Origin: Flocculibacter collagenilyticus
GTDB taxonomy: Bacteria > Pseudomonadota > Gammaproteobacteria > Enterobacterales > Alteromonadaceae
Direction of reading: 5' to 3'
Length of the DNA: 64,000 bases
Assembly: GCF_016469335.1 (NCBI RefSeq)
Contig: NZ_CP059888.1
Span: 186,001 to 250,000 of the forward strand
Part shown: in pieces, positions 36,396-45,439 of the stretch
Layout: every line of letters starts with the position of its first letter
Numbering within the stretch: the stretch's first letter is position 1
Made by a program: the position numbers and the translations under genes
Notes under the pieces: generated by a model
What the model saw: the letters and a program-made list of their open reading frames with translations, nothing else
What the model was told of the DNA's origin: nothing
Database searches by the model: none

Positions 36396-37852
36396 GATTG
36401 ACTAACTCCATTTAAATTATTTTCTCGATGATCCGCAGTCGCTGGATTGGTTTGTTGCGTGGTAATTAACGACAATGCCGTTGCAAAGTCTGCAATCAAA
36501 TCTTCTGGATCTTCAATCCCCACAGAGAGACGCACACAACCAGGGTTAATGCCCATATTTTTGCGTTGGTTGGCGGTAAAGCCAGCTTGAGAAGTATTAA
36601 AGGGCAAACTGATTAACGATTCAACGCCACCTAGGCTAGTTGCTTCTTTTGGAATGGATAAATGTTTTACTAATTGTAATGCGGCCTGATCACCGCCAGT
36701 GAGTTCAAATGTGATCATCCCTGTGCCTGTTTTTAAAATACGCTTTGCCAGTGAGTAGTCAGGGTAACTAGGCAGTTTGGGATAAATGACTCGCTTAACT
36801 TTTGGATGAGCTTCTAAGTATTGTGCTAATGCAAATGCGCTTTTTTCATGGGCTTGCATTCTAATGGGTAAGGTTTTTAAACCCCGCTCTAATAAAAATG
36901 CAGCATGAGGATCCATCGAGCCACCGTACGTCAGCATTCGAGGCCACACCATATCAACCAGCTTACGACTGCCCATTACGCAACCCGCAATTAGATCACT
37001 ATGACCATTTAGATACTTTGAAGCAGAGTGAACAACTAAATCGGCTCCTAATGCTAAGGACTTTAAGCCGATAGGTGTGACAAACGTGGCATCAATAATC
37101 AAACGAATACGGTTACGTTTGGCGATATCCGCTAAACGCTCAATATCAATTAACTTTAGCAAGGGGTTAGTGAGCGCTTCAAAAAACATGAGTTGAGTAT
37201 TTGGTTTGATAGCAGCTTCAATCGCTGTGTAATCGCGAGGATTTACATAGCTCGCACTCATACCAAAAGAAGGAAATTCGTAATTGAATAGATTGTAGGT
37301 GCCACCATAAAGCTCGTTAGAAGCAATAATATGGGCACCACGATCAACTAAAGCCATAACCGAGGCCGTAATCGCCGCCATCCCTGAGCTAAAGACCAAC
37401 GCGGACTCTGCATTTTCTAATGCTGCAAGCTTGTTTTGCACCGCCCATAATGTGGGATTGCCGTACCGGGTGTAGATAAACCGATCACGGGCATGCCCTT
37501 CATCGATAGATTGGTATTGTTCTTCTCCCAGTAAAAACGTTGAGCTTTGATAGATTGGCGTGCCCACTGCGCCTGAGGCAACATCATCAAAAGAGCCAGC
37601 ATGCACAGCGCGCGTGGCATCTTTGTAATGTTGCCAGGGGGCTTCTACATCGGTTTGATGAGCAGACGACTCGGTATTTTTTCTGGGGAACATTGGTCCA
37701 CTCACCCGAGAGCGTGTGAGATCGTTTGCCCATTTACTGGCATTGGTATTAATCGTATTGGTAGCTTCAGTTGTTGAAGACGGCTTATTACCGTTTTGCG
37801 TTAAGCTACTATGACTGGCGTGATCGCCTTTTATAATTTTTTTTATCGTCAT
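36392..37852 (-). CDS. Trans-sulfuration PLP enzyme (Cys/Met metabolism), N-terminally extended
   Basis: PLP-dependent enzyme of the Cys/Met-metabolism family (MetB/MetC/cystathionine gamma-lyase/methionine gamma-lyase). The PLP lysine is in V-H-S-A-S-K-Y-L-N-G-H (residues ~288-298 of this start), with the upstream S-S-G-M-A-A-I and downstream L-G-G-V-E-S-L-I-S-L-P motifs. It is 486 aa, against ~390-400 usual; the first ~75 residues are low-complexity and look unrelated to the fold. Start 37852 has GGA about nine bases upstream; 37882 is also possible. Which sub-reaction it performs cannot be told from sequence. It leads an operon with the OsmC-like and flavoprotein genes. Confidence 0.88.
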   Translation of the reverse strand: MTIKKIIKGDHASHSSLTQNGNKPSSTTEATNTINTNASKWANDLTRSRVSGPMFPRKNTESSAHQTDVEAPWQHYKDATRAVHAGSFDDVASGAVGTPIYQSSTFLLGEEQYQSIDEGHARDRFIYTRYGNPTLWAVQNKLAALENAESALVFSSGMAAITASVMALVDRGAHIIASNELYGGTYNLFNYEFPSFGMSASYVNPRDYTAIEAAIKPNTQLMFFEALTNPLLKLIDIERLADIAKRNRIRLIIDATFVTPIGLKSLALGADLVVHSASKYLNGHSDLIAGCVMGSRKLVDMVWPRMLTYGGSMDPHAAFLLERGLKTLPIRMQAHEKSAFALAQYLEAHPKVKRVIYPKLPSYPDYSLAKRILKTGTGMITFELTGGDQAALQLVKHLSIPKEATSLGGVESLISLPFNTSQAGFTANQRKNMGINPGCVRLSVGIEDPEDLIADFATALSLITTQQTNPATADHRENNLNGVSQS

Positions 37853-38243
37853 AATAATTTTTCCAAACACATTTATAGGCATACTAAAAGCACTTTCTGT
37901 GATTGTCTATACTTCACTCAAATAATGCGAGCCCAGTAAGAACGGGGTGTTTAGACGTATGGAGGTAGGCGTTTTAGACGTTCAGCAGTGCGGCGGGATA
38001 GCCGGATTTTGCAGCGGTTTTTAAGTGATAATCCGATAAATATGATGAACGCCGAAGAGACAGGGGGTGATAAATTGAATAAAACATGTCGGAAAATATA
38101 CAGAAATGGCGTGAAAATTCCCCTTCTGAAGGGATCTCACAAGAAGGTAAAACCCGAAGGTTTGAAAGGCTGGCTGTGATGAATCATGTGCCAGTCTTTA
38201 GTCGTCAAACAAACCTTCGCAAATTTATGTTACACAGCGAGTG
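37853..38243. other. Intergenic region between the PLP-enzyme gene and trmL
   Basis: About 390 bases with no convincing gene; a 63-codon plus-strand frame at 37988 lacks family-like character. It contains a CCCTTC/GAAGGG mini-palindrome near 38120 and the longer hairpin listed separately (38155-38219). It should also hold the promoter of the PLP-enzyme operon, on the minus strand; no clear -35/-10 pair or recognised SAM riboswitch was found. Confidence 0.6.
38155..38219. repeat. Long nested inverted repeat
   Basis: CGAAGGTTTG (38155-38164) pairs exactly with CAAACCTTCG (38210-38219), and directly inside it AAAGGCTGGC (38165-38174) pairs nine of ten with GCCAGTCTTT (38190-38199), leaving a ten-base bulge on one side. 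It sits 25 bp downstream of the trmL stop codon on the minus strand, so it may shape that transcript's 3' end. No long T run follows. Confidence 0.75.
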
Positions 38244-38717
38244 TTAATCAGGTAGGTTTGCACCAGCATAGTCTAGTTGACGCCAAGACTCGTAAACAAA
38301 TACTGACACTGCGTTTGATAAGTTCATACTGCGACTGTTTGGTAACATTGGAATTCGCACTCGTTGTTCTTCGGGTAGCCCGAAAATAATATCTTCAGGT
38401 AAGCCTCGTGTTTCAGGGCCAAACATTAAAACATCACCTGATTGATATTGAACATCAGAATGATGGCGTTTACCTTTGGTAGTGCATGCAAAAATGCGTT
38501 TGGGTTGTACCGCATCTAAAAATGCCTGATAGCTTTCATGACGAGTAACATGCGTCATCTCGTGGTAGTCAAGACCAGCACGTTTTAATTTTTTATCTTC
38601 TAAATCGAAGCCCAGTGGTTCAATTAAATGTAAGTGAAAACCTGTATTGGCACATAAACGAATAATATTTCCAGTATTCGGTGGGATTTCTGGTTGATAC
38701 AGTACAATGTCTAACAT
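38244..38717 (-). CDS. trmL: tRNA (cytidine(34)-2'-O)-methyltransferase TrmL
   Basis: SPOUT-fold methyltransferase (157 aa) that methylates the wobble base of tRNA-Leu isoacceptors. Family motifs are clear: [14 protein letters not shown] (residues ~7-20), [11 protein letters not shown] (near 92-102) and [10 protein letters not shown] (near 129-138) forming the knot that binds AdoMet. It is divergent from fieF, about 100 bp away. Confidence 0.95.
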   Translation of the reverse strand: MLDIVLYQPEIPPNTGNIIRLCANTGFHLHLIEPLGFDLEDKKLKRAGLDYHEMTHVTRHESYQAFLDAVQPKRIFACTTKGKRHHSDVQYQSGDVLMFGPETRGLPEDIIFGLPEEQRVRIPMLPNSRSMNLSNAVSVFVYESWRQLDYAGANLPD

Positions 38718-38823
38718 TTAAATTTATCTCATGGTTGTGGAGGCAGAATTCTAGCAAATCTGGTACTCTTTGCCCATAAAGCCGCTCAATTCAATCACTC
38801 AATATTTAAGCAGGTTTACCCTT

Positions 38824-39711
38824 ATGCCGAAGGCCACAGCTGAGTATTCATCACTAGTAAAAGCCGCAAGTTGGGCTCCCATTGTGGTCGCTGCAATATT
38901 AATCGTGACCAAGTTATATGCATGGACGATCACAGGTTCGGCAAGCTTGTTAGCGTCACTTACTGACTCATTACTTGACGTGGCTGCCTCAACCATTAAC
39001 TTTTTTGTGATCCGTTATGCCTTAATGCCAGCAGATGACGAGCATCGCTTTGGGCATGGTAAAGCAGAGTCATTAGCTGGGCTGGCGCAATCTGCGTTTA
39101 TTTGTGGCTCGTCAATTTTACTTATTTTTCATAGTATTGACCGCCTTCTTAATCCGCACAATGTGCAGCATATTGATATTGGCTATGTTGTTACAGGCTT
39201 GGCAATTGGCTTAACCGCGATGCTGGTTATCTTTCAAACTTGGGTTGTGAGGAAAACTCAGTCTATAGCAATAAAAGCTGATTCGTTACACTACAAAGGT
39301 GACTTATTAATGAACGTTGCAATTATGCTAGCGTTGTTTTTAACTAGCATGGGCTATCAACAGGCAGATGCGATATTTGCGATATTGATCGCTATTTATA
39401 TGATGAGCAGTGCATGGGAAGTTGCACGAGAAAGCAGCCAGCACTTAATGGATCGTGAGCTACCTGAAGCAGAGCAACAGCAAATTATGGCCATTGTAGT
39501 TGCTCAAGAGGGGGTGCACGGTGCACATGATTTGCGTACCCGACAAGCTGGGCAAATAAAGTTTGTGCAATTACACCTTGAATTGGACGATAGTTTAACC
39601 TTGTATGAAGCACACCGTATTGCAGATAAAGTGGAAGATGCCATTGACGAGGCATTCGATAATGTTGATGTGCTTATCCATCAAGATCCGTTATCTGTGG
39701 TTAGAAAATAG
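38824..39711 (+). CDS. fieF: Cation diffusion facilitator FieF
   Basis: Inner-membrane divalent-cation/proton antiporter (295 aa), exporting iron or zinc. Six membrane helices fill residues ~15-210; the transport-site motif is D-S-L-L-D-V (near residues 48-53), with the second H-x-x-x-D-type site later, and a soluble C-terminal domain (~215-290). The ATG at 38824 matches the family N terminus better than the upstream TTG at 38770. Its last 21 bases overlap the end of the convergent hydrolase gene. Confidence 0.93.
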   Translation: MPKATAEYSSLVKAASWAPIVVAAILIVTKLYAWTITGSASLLASLTDSLLDVAASTINFFVIRYALMPADDEHRFGHGKAESLAGLAQSAFICGSSILLIFHSIDRLLNPHNVQHIDIGYVVTGLAIGLTAMLVIFQTWVVRKTQSIAIKADSLHYKGDLLMNVAIMLALFLTSMGYQQADAIFAILIAIYMMSSAWEVARESSQHLMDRELPEAEQQQIMAIVVAQEGVHGAHDLRTRQAGQIKFVQLHLELDDSLTLYEAHRIADKVEDAIDEAFDNVDVLIHQDPLSVVRK

Positions 39712-40716
39712 CGCTAATATAGAGGATAACGCAGGCGTTCTAATGTTATCTTTTTCAAACAATATTTCATGCTTAGCATGTTCATAAGTGGTTAGTGAAA
39801 TAGGCGCGTGGTGCGGGTTGTGCTGAACGCGTTTTACAAAGGCATGTTGTGCTGAGTTGTCGACTACAATGTCTTGACTGGCTTGTAGTACAATTGCCGG
39901 CGTTTTGAAATCGTCAGCATGAAAGAAAATTCGTTCCATACCTGTTAATGCCGCTTTTAGCCAATGAGTAGTAACCCCACCTAGTTTTGCTTCAGGGTAG
40001 GTTTCATATAATTCCCGGAACCATTGATAGCGAGGCTCACTATGCGTTAAAGGGTTTAGCATAAATGGCACATTATGATAATTCATTTGCCCCATAAAAT
40101 AGGCAGGTGGACGGTGCAACAAACGATTTATGTTATGACTAAGTGCCAATAACCCTTTGGCAAGACTAAGAGGAAGTTTACCAGTATAAATGCCATACAT
40201 TGGCGAACATAGCGCGGCCGCTTTAATCAATTGCTGGGCGGTTTTACGTTGCATGTAACGTGTTGCAATGGCGCTACCCATTGAGTGGGCCAGAATATAT
40301 AAAGGGGTGTTTGTTTGCTTCACAATCACCTCTTCAATAAAAAAAGCAAAGTCTCTTACATAATAATTAAAGCTTTCTACATAGCCTTTTTCAGCATGTT
40401 CAATAAGCCGCTTGGAAAAGCCTTGGCCACGATGATCGATCACATACACATTATAATTTTGAGTATATAAATCATACATGAGCTCTTGGTACTTAATATA
40501 ACCCTCAATTCGACCCGGTGAAACGACGATGGTGCCTACTGGGTTGTCACATAAACAAAAACAGTAGCGAATAACTGCGTTATTTTCACCAATGAAATAG
40601 TCTTGCTGAACCGTATCCTGCCAAAAAGGCACGATGTGTTCTTGCAAAAACGTGTCGAAAGTCTCTTCTTTGTCGAATGAAATTGTCATCTTCTTAAACA
40701 TATAAAAATGATTCAT
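39691..40716 (-). CDS. Alpha/beta hydrolase, lysophospholipase (PldB)-like
   Basis: 341-aa alpha/beta hydrolase of the monoacylglycerol lipase/PldB family. The nucleophile elbow is L-A-H-S-M-G-S (near residues 147-153), and the oxyanion-side motif is V-I-D-H-R-G-Q-G-F-S (near 92-101). The acid D and final H appear in the last third (Q-D-I-V-V and Y-E-H-A-K-H). No signal peptide is evident. It likely cleaves lysophospholipids or monoglycerides at the membrane. Confidence 0.85.
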   Translation of the reverse strand: MNHFYMFKKMTISFDKEETFDTFLQEHIVPFWQDTVQQDYFIGENNAVIRYCFCLCDNPVGTIVVSPGRIEGYIKYQELMYDLYTQNYNVYVIDHRGQGFSKRLIEHAEKGYVESFNYYVRDFAFFIEEVIVKQTNTPLYILAHSMGSAIATRYMQRKTAQQLIKAAALCSPMYGIYTGKLPLSLAKGLLALSHNINRLLHRPPAYFMGQMNYHNVPFMLNPLTHSEPRYQWFRELYETYPEAKLGGVTTHWLKAALTGMERIFFHADDFKTPAIVLQASQDIVVDNSAQHAFVKRVQHNPHHAPISLTTYEHAKHEILFEKDNIRTPALSSILALFSNHR

Positions 40717-41145
40717 AGCAGTATAACGACAATCGGTCTTGCTGACTAACTAAAGTTAGATTTACCAGTAAGCAAATAATACATATATGCATTAAAAATC
40801 AATAAGTTTGCATTTAAAGTTTGCCTTTTTGCACTAAAGTTTTATTAATTGACGCTTTAACTATTACTTGATCTTTAGAGGATAACACGTATATTCAAAC
40901 AACCGTTTGAAATAGCGCTTTATGCAAAATTTGACGATACTTATTTCAACTAATTAATAGATTTTTTCGTACGTTTGGCAAATAAGGCGTGTTGTTCAGC
41001 ACTTGGGCTACCTTGAGTTACTAAAGTATGAACTAAACTGAGTGGCTAATGCGTACTCGTACATTGAGTGGGTGTAGTAGCATGCTGTAATTGTTTGCGT
41101 AGAATGCTGCACCTGCAACAAGAATTTTTAAAGAGGATCACTAAC
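40717..41145. other. Upstream region of the acyl-CoA dehydrogenase
   Basis: About 430 bases without a gene, AT-rich, between divergent genes. The clearest element is the PsrA-like operator at 40894-40911. An upstream frame joined to the dehydrogenase (from 41068) is dismissed because the GTG at 41146 has the correct family start and ribosome site. Confidence 0.6.
40894..40911. promoter_or_regulatory. PsrA-like operator (TTCAAAC-N4-GTTTGAA)
   Basis: A perfect seven-base inverted repeat TTCAAAC, spacer AACC, GTTTGAA lies 235 bp before the acyl-CoA dehydrogenase start. It matches the pattern reported for PsrA, the fatty-acid-responsive repressor ((G/C)AAAC-N2-4-GTTT(G/C)). Assignment is by motif only. 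Confidence 0.6.
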
Positions 41146-42924
41146 GTGAGTGAATATCAGGCTCCAACTAAAGATATTAGTTTTGTATTATTTGACGTTT
41201 TAGAAGCAGATAAATATTGGCAATCCAATCCGCAATTGGCAGAGACGGTTGATAAAGAAACCGCTCAAGCCATTATTGAAGAAGGCGCCAAAATTACCTC
41301 AGAAGTGATTGCTCCGCTACAGTCATCGGCTGATGAAGAAGGCGTTACATTTAATGCCGGTGAAGTAACTACGCCAAAAGGGTTCAAACAAGCATTTGAT
41401 ACGTACGCTGAAGGTGGCTGGATAGGATTAAATGGTGACGTAGAATATGGCGGCATGGGCATGCCAAAAGCCATTGGTGTTGCAACCGACGAAATGATGT
41501 GTGCAGCGGATGTTGGCTTTTCTTTATACCCAGGTTTGACCGCTGGTGCTTGTCTTAGTATTTTGCACCACGCCAGTGAAGAATTAAAAGCGTTATATTT
41601 ACCAAAAATGTACAGCGGTGAATGGTGCGGCTCTATGTGCTTAACGGAACCACACAGTGGAACGGACCTAGGTGTAATGCGCACCCAAGCAGTACCAAAT
41701 GACGACGGTAGCTACAGCATTACGGGTACTAAAATCTTTATCTCAGCGGGCGAGCATGATTTATCTGACAACATCGTGCATTTAGTATTAGCAAAACTAC
41801 CAGATGCACCAGCAGGCTCACGCGGTATTTCACTATTCATCGTATCTAAGTTCAATGTAGATGCAGAAGGCAATCTTGGCGAACGTAACCCTGTAACCTG
41901 TGGTTCGATAGAACATAAAATGGGGATCCACTCTTCAGCTACGTGCGTTATGAACTTTGATGGCGCTAAAGGTTACTTAGTCGGTGAAGTTAACAAAGGT
42001 CTAGCTGCAATGTTCACTATGATGAACTACGAGCGCTTAGCGGTAGGAAATCAGGGCTTAGGTTGTGCTGAACGCTCGTACCAGAATGCACTGGCTTATG
42101 CTAAAGACCGAGTACAAGGTAAAGGCAAAGAAAAATCTGATGCACAAGCCGACCCGATTATTGTGCACGCAGATGTGCGCAGAATGTTATTAAATATGAA
42201 ATCGCTTATTGAAGCGGGGCGCGCATTCAGTAACTATGTTGCTATTCAATTGGATAAATCTAAATTTGAAGAAGACGAAACTGAAAAACTAAAAGCCGAT
42301 GGGTTAGCTCAGTTATTAACGCCCATTGCTAAAGCGTTTGAAACGGATATGGGATTAGACATTTGCGTATTGGGCCAACAAATTTTAGGTGGCCATGGTT
42401 ACGTAACTGAGTGGGGAATGGAACAGTTAGTGCGTGACGTTCGCATAGCGCAAATCTATGAAGGCACTAACGGGATCCAAGCACTCGATTTAATGGGCAG
42501 AAAGGTAGCAGCAAATCGCGGCCAGAATCTAACGGTACTACTAACCGAAATCAGCGAGTACGCACAAGAAGTGATGCCTCAAGAAGGCATGAGCGCAATG
42601 GCTACTGAAATTTTACGTTTAACCCAAGAAGTGGGTGAGGTTTCGAAAGGGATTTTAGCGCGTGCAGCAAATAATAGTGATGAAATTGGCGCGGCATCTG
42701 CCGATTACCTTCACTTGCTGGGCTACCTAATGTACGGTTATATGTGGTTGAAAATGGCAAGCACAGCCAAACAAAAAATGGCAGAAGATGAGTCATTTAT
42801 GAGTGCGAAGGTTAAAACGGCACATTACTATTTTGCGAAAGTGTTACCAAGAGTGAAGGGCTTAATTGCTAAAATTGAAGCTGGTAGTGACACATTATAT
42901 GAGTTAGATGTAGAACAGTTCTAA
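41146..42924 (+). CDS. Acyl-CoA dehydrogenase
   Basis: FAD-dependent acyl-CoA dehydrogenase (592 aa) with the long C-terminal extension typical of bacterial fatty-acid beta-oxidation enzymes. It begins S-E-Y-Q-A-P, as relatives do. The FAD/substrate motif M-C-L-T-E-P-H-S-G-T-D-L is near residues 164-175, and Q-I-Y-E-G-T-N-G-I-Q-A near 434-444. The start is GTG at 41146, with AGAGGA nine bases upstream. Its natural terminator has been split by an insertion sequence (see 43945-45471), so its transcript now runs toward the transposase genes. Confidence 0.9.
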   Translation: MSEYQAPTKDISFVLFDVLEADKYWQSNPQLAETVDKETAQAIIEEGAKITSEVIAPLQSSADEEGVTFNAGEVTTPKGFKQAFDTYAEGGWIGLNGDVEYGGMGMPKAIGVATDEMMCAADVGFSLYPGLTAGACLSILHHASEELKALYLPKMYSGEWCGSMCLTEPHSGTDLGVMRTQAVPNDDGSYSITGTKIFISAGEHDLSDNIVHLVLAKLPDAPAGSRGISLFIVSKFNVDAEGNLGERNPVTCGSIEHKMGIHSSATCVMNFDGAKGYLVGEVNKGLAAMFTMMNYERLAVGNQGLGCAERSYQNALAYAKDRVQGKGKEKSDAQADPIIVHADVRRMLLNMKSLIEAGRAFSNYVAIQLDKSKFEEDETEKLKADGLAQLLTPIAKAFETDMGLDICVLGQQILGGHGYVTEWGMEQLVRDVRIAQIYEGTNGIQALDLMGRKVAANRGQNLTVLLTEISEYAQEVMPQEGMSAMATEILRLTQEVGEVSKGILARAANNSDEIGAASADYLHLLGYLMYGYMWLKMASTAKQKMAEDESFMSAKVKTAHYYFAKVLPRVKGLIAKIEAGSDTLYELDVEQF

Positions 42925-42934
42925 GCTGACATGC

Positions 42935-43945
42935 TAGTTAACCCCAACTCGGGATAAGAATTTGAAAATTTAAGGAACTAAATGCCTGCTCCACGATCAG
43001 ATCTTTCGACCAAAAAAGAAAGTGACCAAAAAGGAACAGGCATGAATAAATTAGTTGAACTCTTCTGTGATGTCGATGATTTTTGCAAAGTATTTATTCC
43101 CGAATGGGAAAAGCAATTGATTGCAGACGGCACACAAAAACGTAAGCGTCGAAGTAGATTGACGATGAGTGAAGTCATGACAATTATTATTGGCTTCCAC
43201 ATGTCCCATTACCGAGATTTTAAAAATTATTACACTGGTCATGTCAGTCGCTTTTGTCGAGAAGAATTTCCACATTTGCTTAGTTATACACGCTTTTTAG
43301 AGCTAATGCCGCGAACAATAGTGCCAATGTGTGCGTACTTCACCTCACTTAAAGGTAAGCCTACAGGCATTGAGTTCATTGACTCCACTACTTTAACCGT
43401 TTGTCATAATATTCGAATTCCCAGACATAAAACATTTAATGGTATAGCAAGGCGAGGGAAATCGACGATGGGCTGGTTTTATGGTTTCAAACTTCACCTT
43501 ATCGTTAATTATCGGGGAGAGATCGTTGCAGCCAAAGTCACCACAGGCAACGTTCATGATACTAAACCAGTCGAAGAGCTAGCTGCTGGTTTGACAGATA
43601 AATTGTACGGAGATAAAGGTTATCTCAGCAAAGCACTGGAAGCTTCGTTGTTTGAAAAAGGGGTGACATTAATTACTACCGTTCGCAAGAATATGAAAGC
43701 CAAAGCGATGTCGTTATGGGACAGAGCGATGCTATCTAAGCGATTTATTATTGAAACTATTAATGACCAATTAAAGAATATCTCCCAAATTGAACACTCC
43801 AGACATCGCAGTATGAATGGTTTTATGTTGAACTTAATGGCAGGATTAGTGGCTTACTGCCTTAAAGACAATAAGCCAAGCCTTAATTTAACTGACTCAG
43901 AGCTTAATTCTATGATCGTGGCTTAAACCGATCTGGGGTTAGTTA
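42935..43945 (+). mobile_element. IS982-family insertion sequence with 6-bp target duplication
   Basis: Terminal inverted repeats are ACCCCAACTCGG... at 42941 and, inverted, ...CCGATCTGGGGT ending at 43939, a 999-bp element. Both sides carry the direct repeat TAGTTA (42935-42940 and 43940-43945), the mark of one insertion event. It lies 10 bp after the acyl-CoA dehydrogenase stop codon, in the same direction. Confidence 0.9.
43042..43926 (+). CDS. IS982-family transposase
   Basis: DDE transposase (294 aa). The catalytic residues appear in I-E-F-I-D-S-T-T-L (first D), L-Y-G-D-K-G-Y-L (second D) and I-I-E-T-I-N-D-Q (E), the usual IS982 spacing. The ATG at 43042 follows AGGAACAGG; a longer start at 42982 adds 20 residues with no family match. 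The frame is intact and the stop lies 13 bp before the right inverted repeat, so the element may be active. Confidence 0.92.
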   Translation: MNKLVELFCDVDDFCKVFIPEWEKQLIADGTQKRKRRSRLTMSEVMTIIIGFHMSHYRDFKNYYTGHVSRFCREEFPHLLSYTRFLELMPRTIVPMCAYFTSLKGKPTGIEFIDSTTLTVCHNIRIPRHKTFNGIARRGKSTMGWFYGFKLHLIVNYRGEIVAAKVTTGNVHDTKPVEELAAGLTDKLYGDKGYLSKALEASLFEKGVTLITTVRKNMKAKAMSLWDRAMLSKRFIIETINDQLKNISQIEHSRHRSMNGFMLNLMAGLVAYCLKDNKPSLNLTDSELNSMIVA

Positions 43946-43980
43946 AAAAAACCACCTATCTCGGGCTGTCTCTTATACAC

Positions 43981-44014
43981 AAATCCCTGCTAAGTAATTA
44001 GCAGGGATTTTTTT
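43981..44014 (+). terminator. Terminator just inside the IS left end
   Basis: AAATCCCTGCTAA (43981-43993) and TTAGCAGGGATTT (43998-44010) form a perfect 13-base stem with a GTAA loop, followed by further T residues. It lies upstream of the transposase start and would stop outside transcripts from entering the transposase gene. Confidence 0.85.
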
Positions 44015-44068
44015 GAACTAAATTAAACTTGCCAGATCAGATCTTCAAACATTAATTGGAGATAGTAA

Positions 44069-45439
44069 ATGCTTGAGAACGCAACTGTTTGGGCAGAAAA
44101 ACAATTTGGAAAAACGAACCTAGGGGACCCACGTAGAACGAATCGTTTGGTAAAGTTAGCAGCTACGATAGCTAACGAGCCAGGAAAACCTTTAGTGAAT
44201 ATCACTCAATCTCCCGCCGATATGGAAGGCGCTTACCGCTTCATTAGAAATGACCATGTTGAGCCTAATGCGATAGCCGATGCTGGCTTTCAAGCCACGG
44301 TTGAACAAGCGCAAGAGCATGAACTGCTGCTTGCTTTGGAAGATACCACCAATATAGTCTACAGCCATCGTTCTGTTCGAGATGATTTAGGTCATGTAAA
44401 CCAAGGTAATCGGTACAGAGGAATGCTAGCGCATAGTATTCTACTATTTGCGCCACAATCATCTAAGATTGTCGGTTTAATCGAACAGTCTAGATGGACA
44501 AGGGACATCACAACAAGAGGCAAGCGGCGTTTACATGCTCAAACGCCGTATCAGGAGAAGGAAGGATACAAATGGGAATCCGCTTCACGAAACATGGCTG
44601 ATAGATTACAAAGTAAGATGTTGGATGTTATTTCTGTTTGTGATAGAGAAGCTGATATTTACGAATACCTCGAGTACAAACTCGACTCTCAGCAACGGTT
44701 TATAGTGCGCTCAATGCAGAGTCGCCACATTGAAGAAGGCGAAAATAAACTCTATGCCTTCGCTTCAGAATTACAAAGCGCAGGTCAAAAGCAAGTTCAT
44801 ATAGCGCAGAAAGGCGGCAGAAAAGCGCGATGTGCAACACTTGATATTGTCTTTACACCAGTGACCTTAAAGGTGCCGAGCAATAAACAAGGAAAATCAT
44901 TACCTGTTTATTATGTGGGGTGCAGCGAGCGTGAAAACCCAGACAGCGAATTAAATTGGCATCTGTTGACCAATGAACCAGTCCACAGTAAAGAAGATGC
45001 ATTGAAAGTTGTCAGTCACTATGAGTACCGCTGGTTAGTCGAGGAATATCATAAAGTTTGGAAAAGTGACGGTACAGATATCGAAAGCTTAAGGCTACAA
45101 AGTAAAGACAATGTGGAACGACTGGTGACCATAAACGGTTTCGTTGCGACAAGAATACTTCAACTCAAATTCACCAATGAACAAGGGCACGCTAGTTGCG
45201 AACAAGTACTGTCGCCAACAGCGTGGAAGTTATTATGGTTAAAGCGAATGAAAAGCCAACTGCCAGACAGCGTACCTAATATGTCATGGGCTTATCAAGA
45301 GTTGGCTAAATTAGGTGGCTGGAAAGATGCCAAACGCACGGGCCGTGCTTCAGTTAAGGTGTTATGGCAAGGATGGTTCAAATTGCAAACCATCCTTGAA
45401 GGTTATGAGCTAGCTAAGTCTCTAGAGTCTAACTTGTGA
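44069..45439 (+). CDS. IS4-family transposase, IS50 group
   Basis: Transposase of 456 aa, close in layout to Tn5 transposase (476 aa). The N-terminal W-A-x-x-x-F...L-G-D-P-R-R-T-x-R-L DNA-binding motif is present, then M-E-G-A-Y-R-F-I-R-N. The catalytic triad is in L-A-L-E-D-T-T (D), S-V-C-D-R-E-A-D-I (D) and Y-R-W-L-V-E-E-Y-H-K-V-W-K (E). The stop codon lies 11 bp from the right end of the element. A GGAG ribosome site precedes the ATG. The frame is intact, so it may be functional. Confidence 0.93.
   Translation: MLENATVWAEKQFGKTNLGDPRRTNRLVKLAATIANEPGKPLVNITQSPADMEGAYRFIRNDHVEPNAIADAGFQATVEQAQEHELLLALEDTTNIVYSHRSVRDDLGHVNQGNRYRGMLAHSILLFAPQSSKIVGLIEQSRWTRDITTRGKRRLHAQTPYQEKEGYKWESASRNMADRLQSKMLDVISVCDREADIYEYLEYKLDSQQRFIVRSMQSRHIEEGENKLYAFASELQSAGQKQVHIAQKGGRKARCATLDIVFTPVTLKVPSNKQGKSLPVYYVGCSERENPDSELNWHLLTNEPVHSKEDALKVVSHYEYRWLVEEYHKVWKSDGTDIESLRLQSKDNVERLVTINGFVATRILQLKFTNEQGHASCEQVLSPTAWKLLWLKRMKSQLPDSVPNMSWAYQELAKLGGWKDAKRTGRASVKVLWQGWFKLQTILEGYELAKSLESNL

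Noticed and set aside
37988-38179. 63-codon plus-strand frame between the PLP gene and trmL
   Set aside because: No ribosome site, odd composition, and it overlaps inverted repeats; likely chance.
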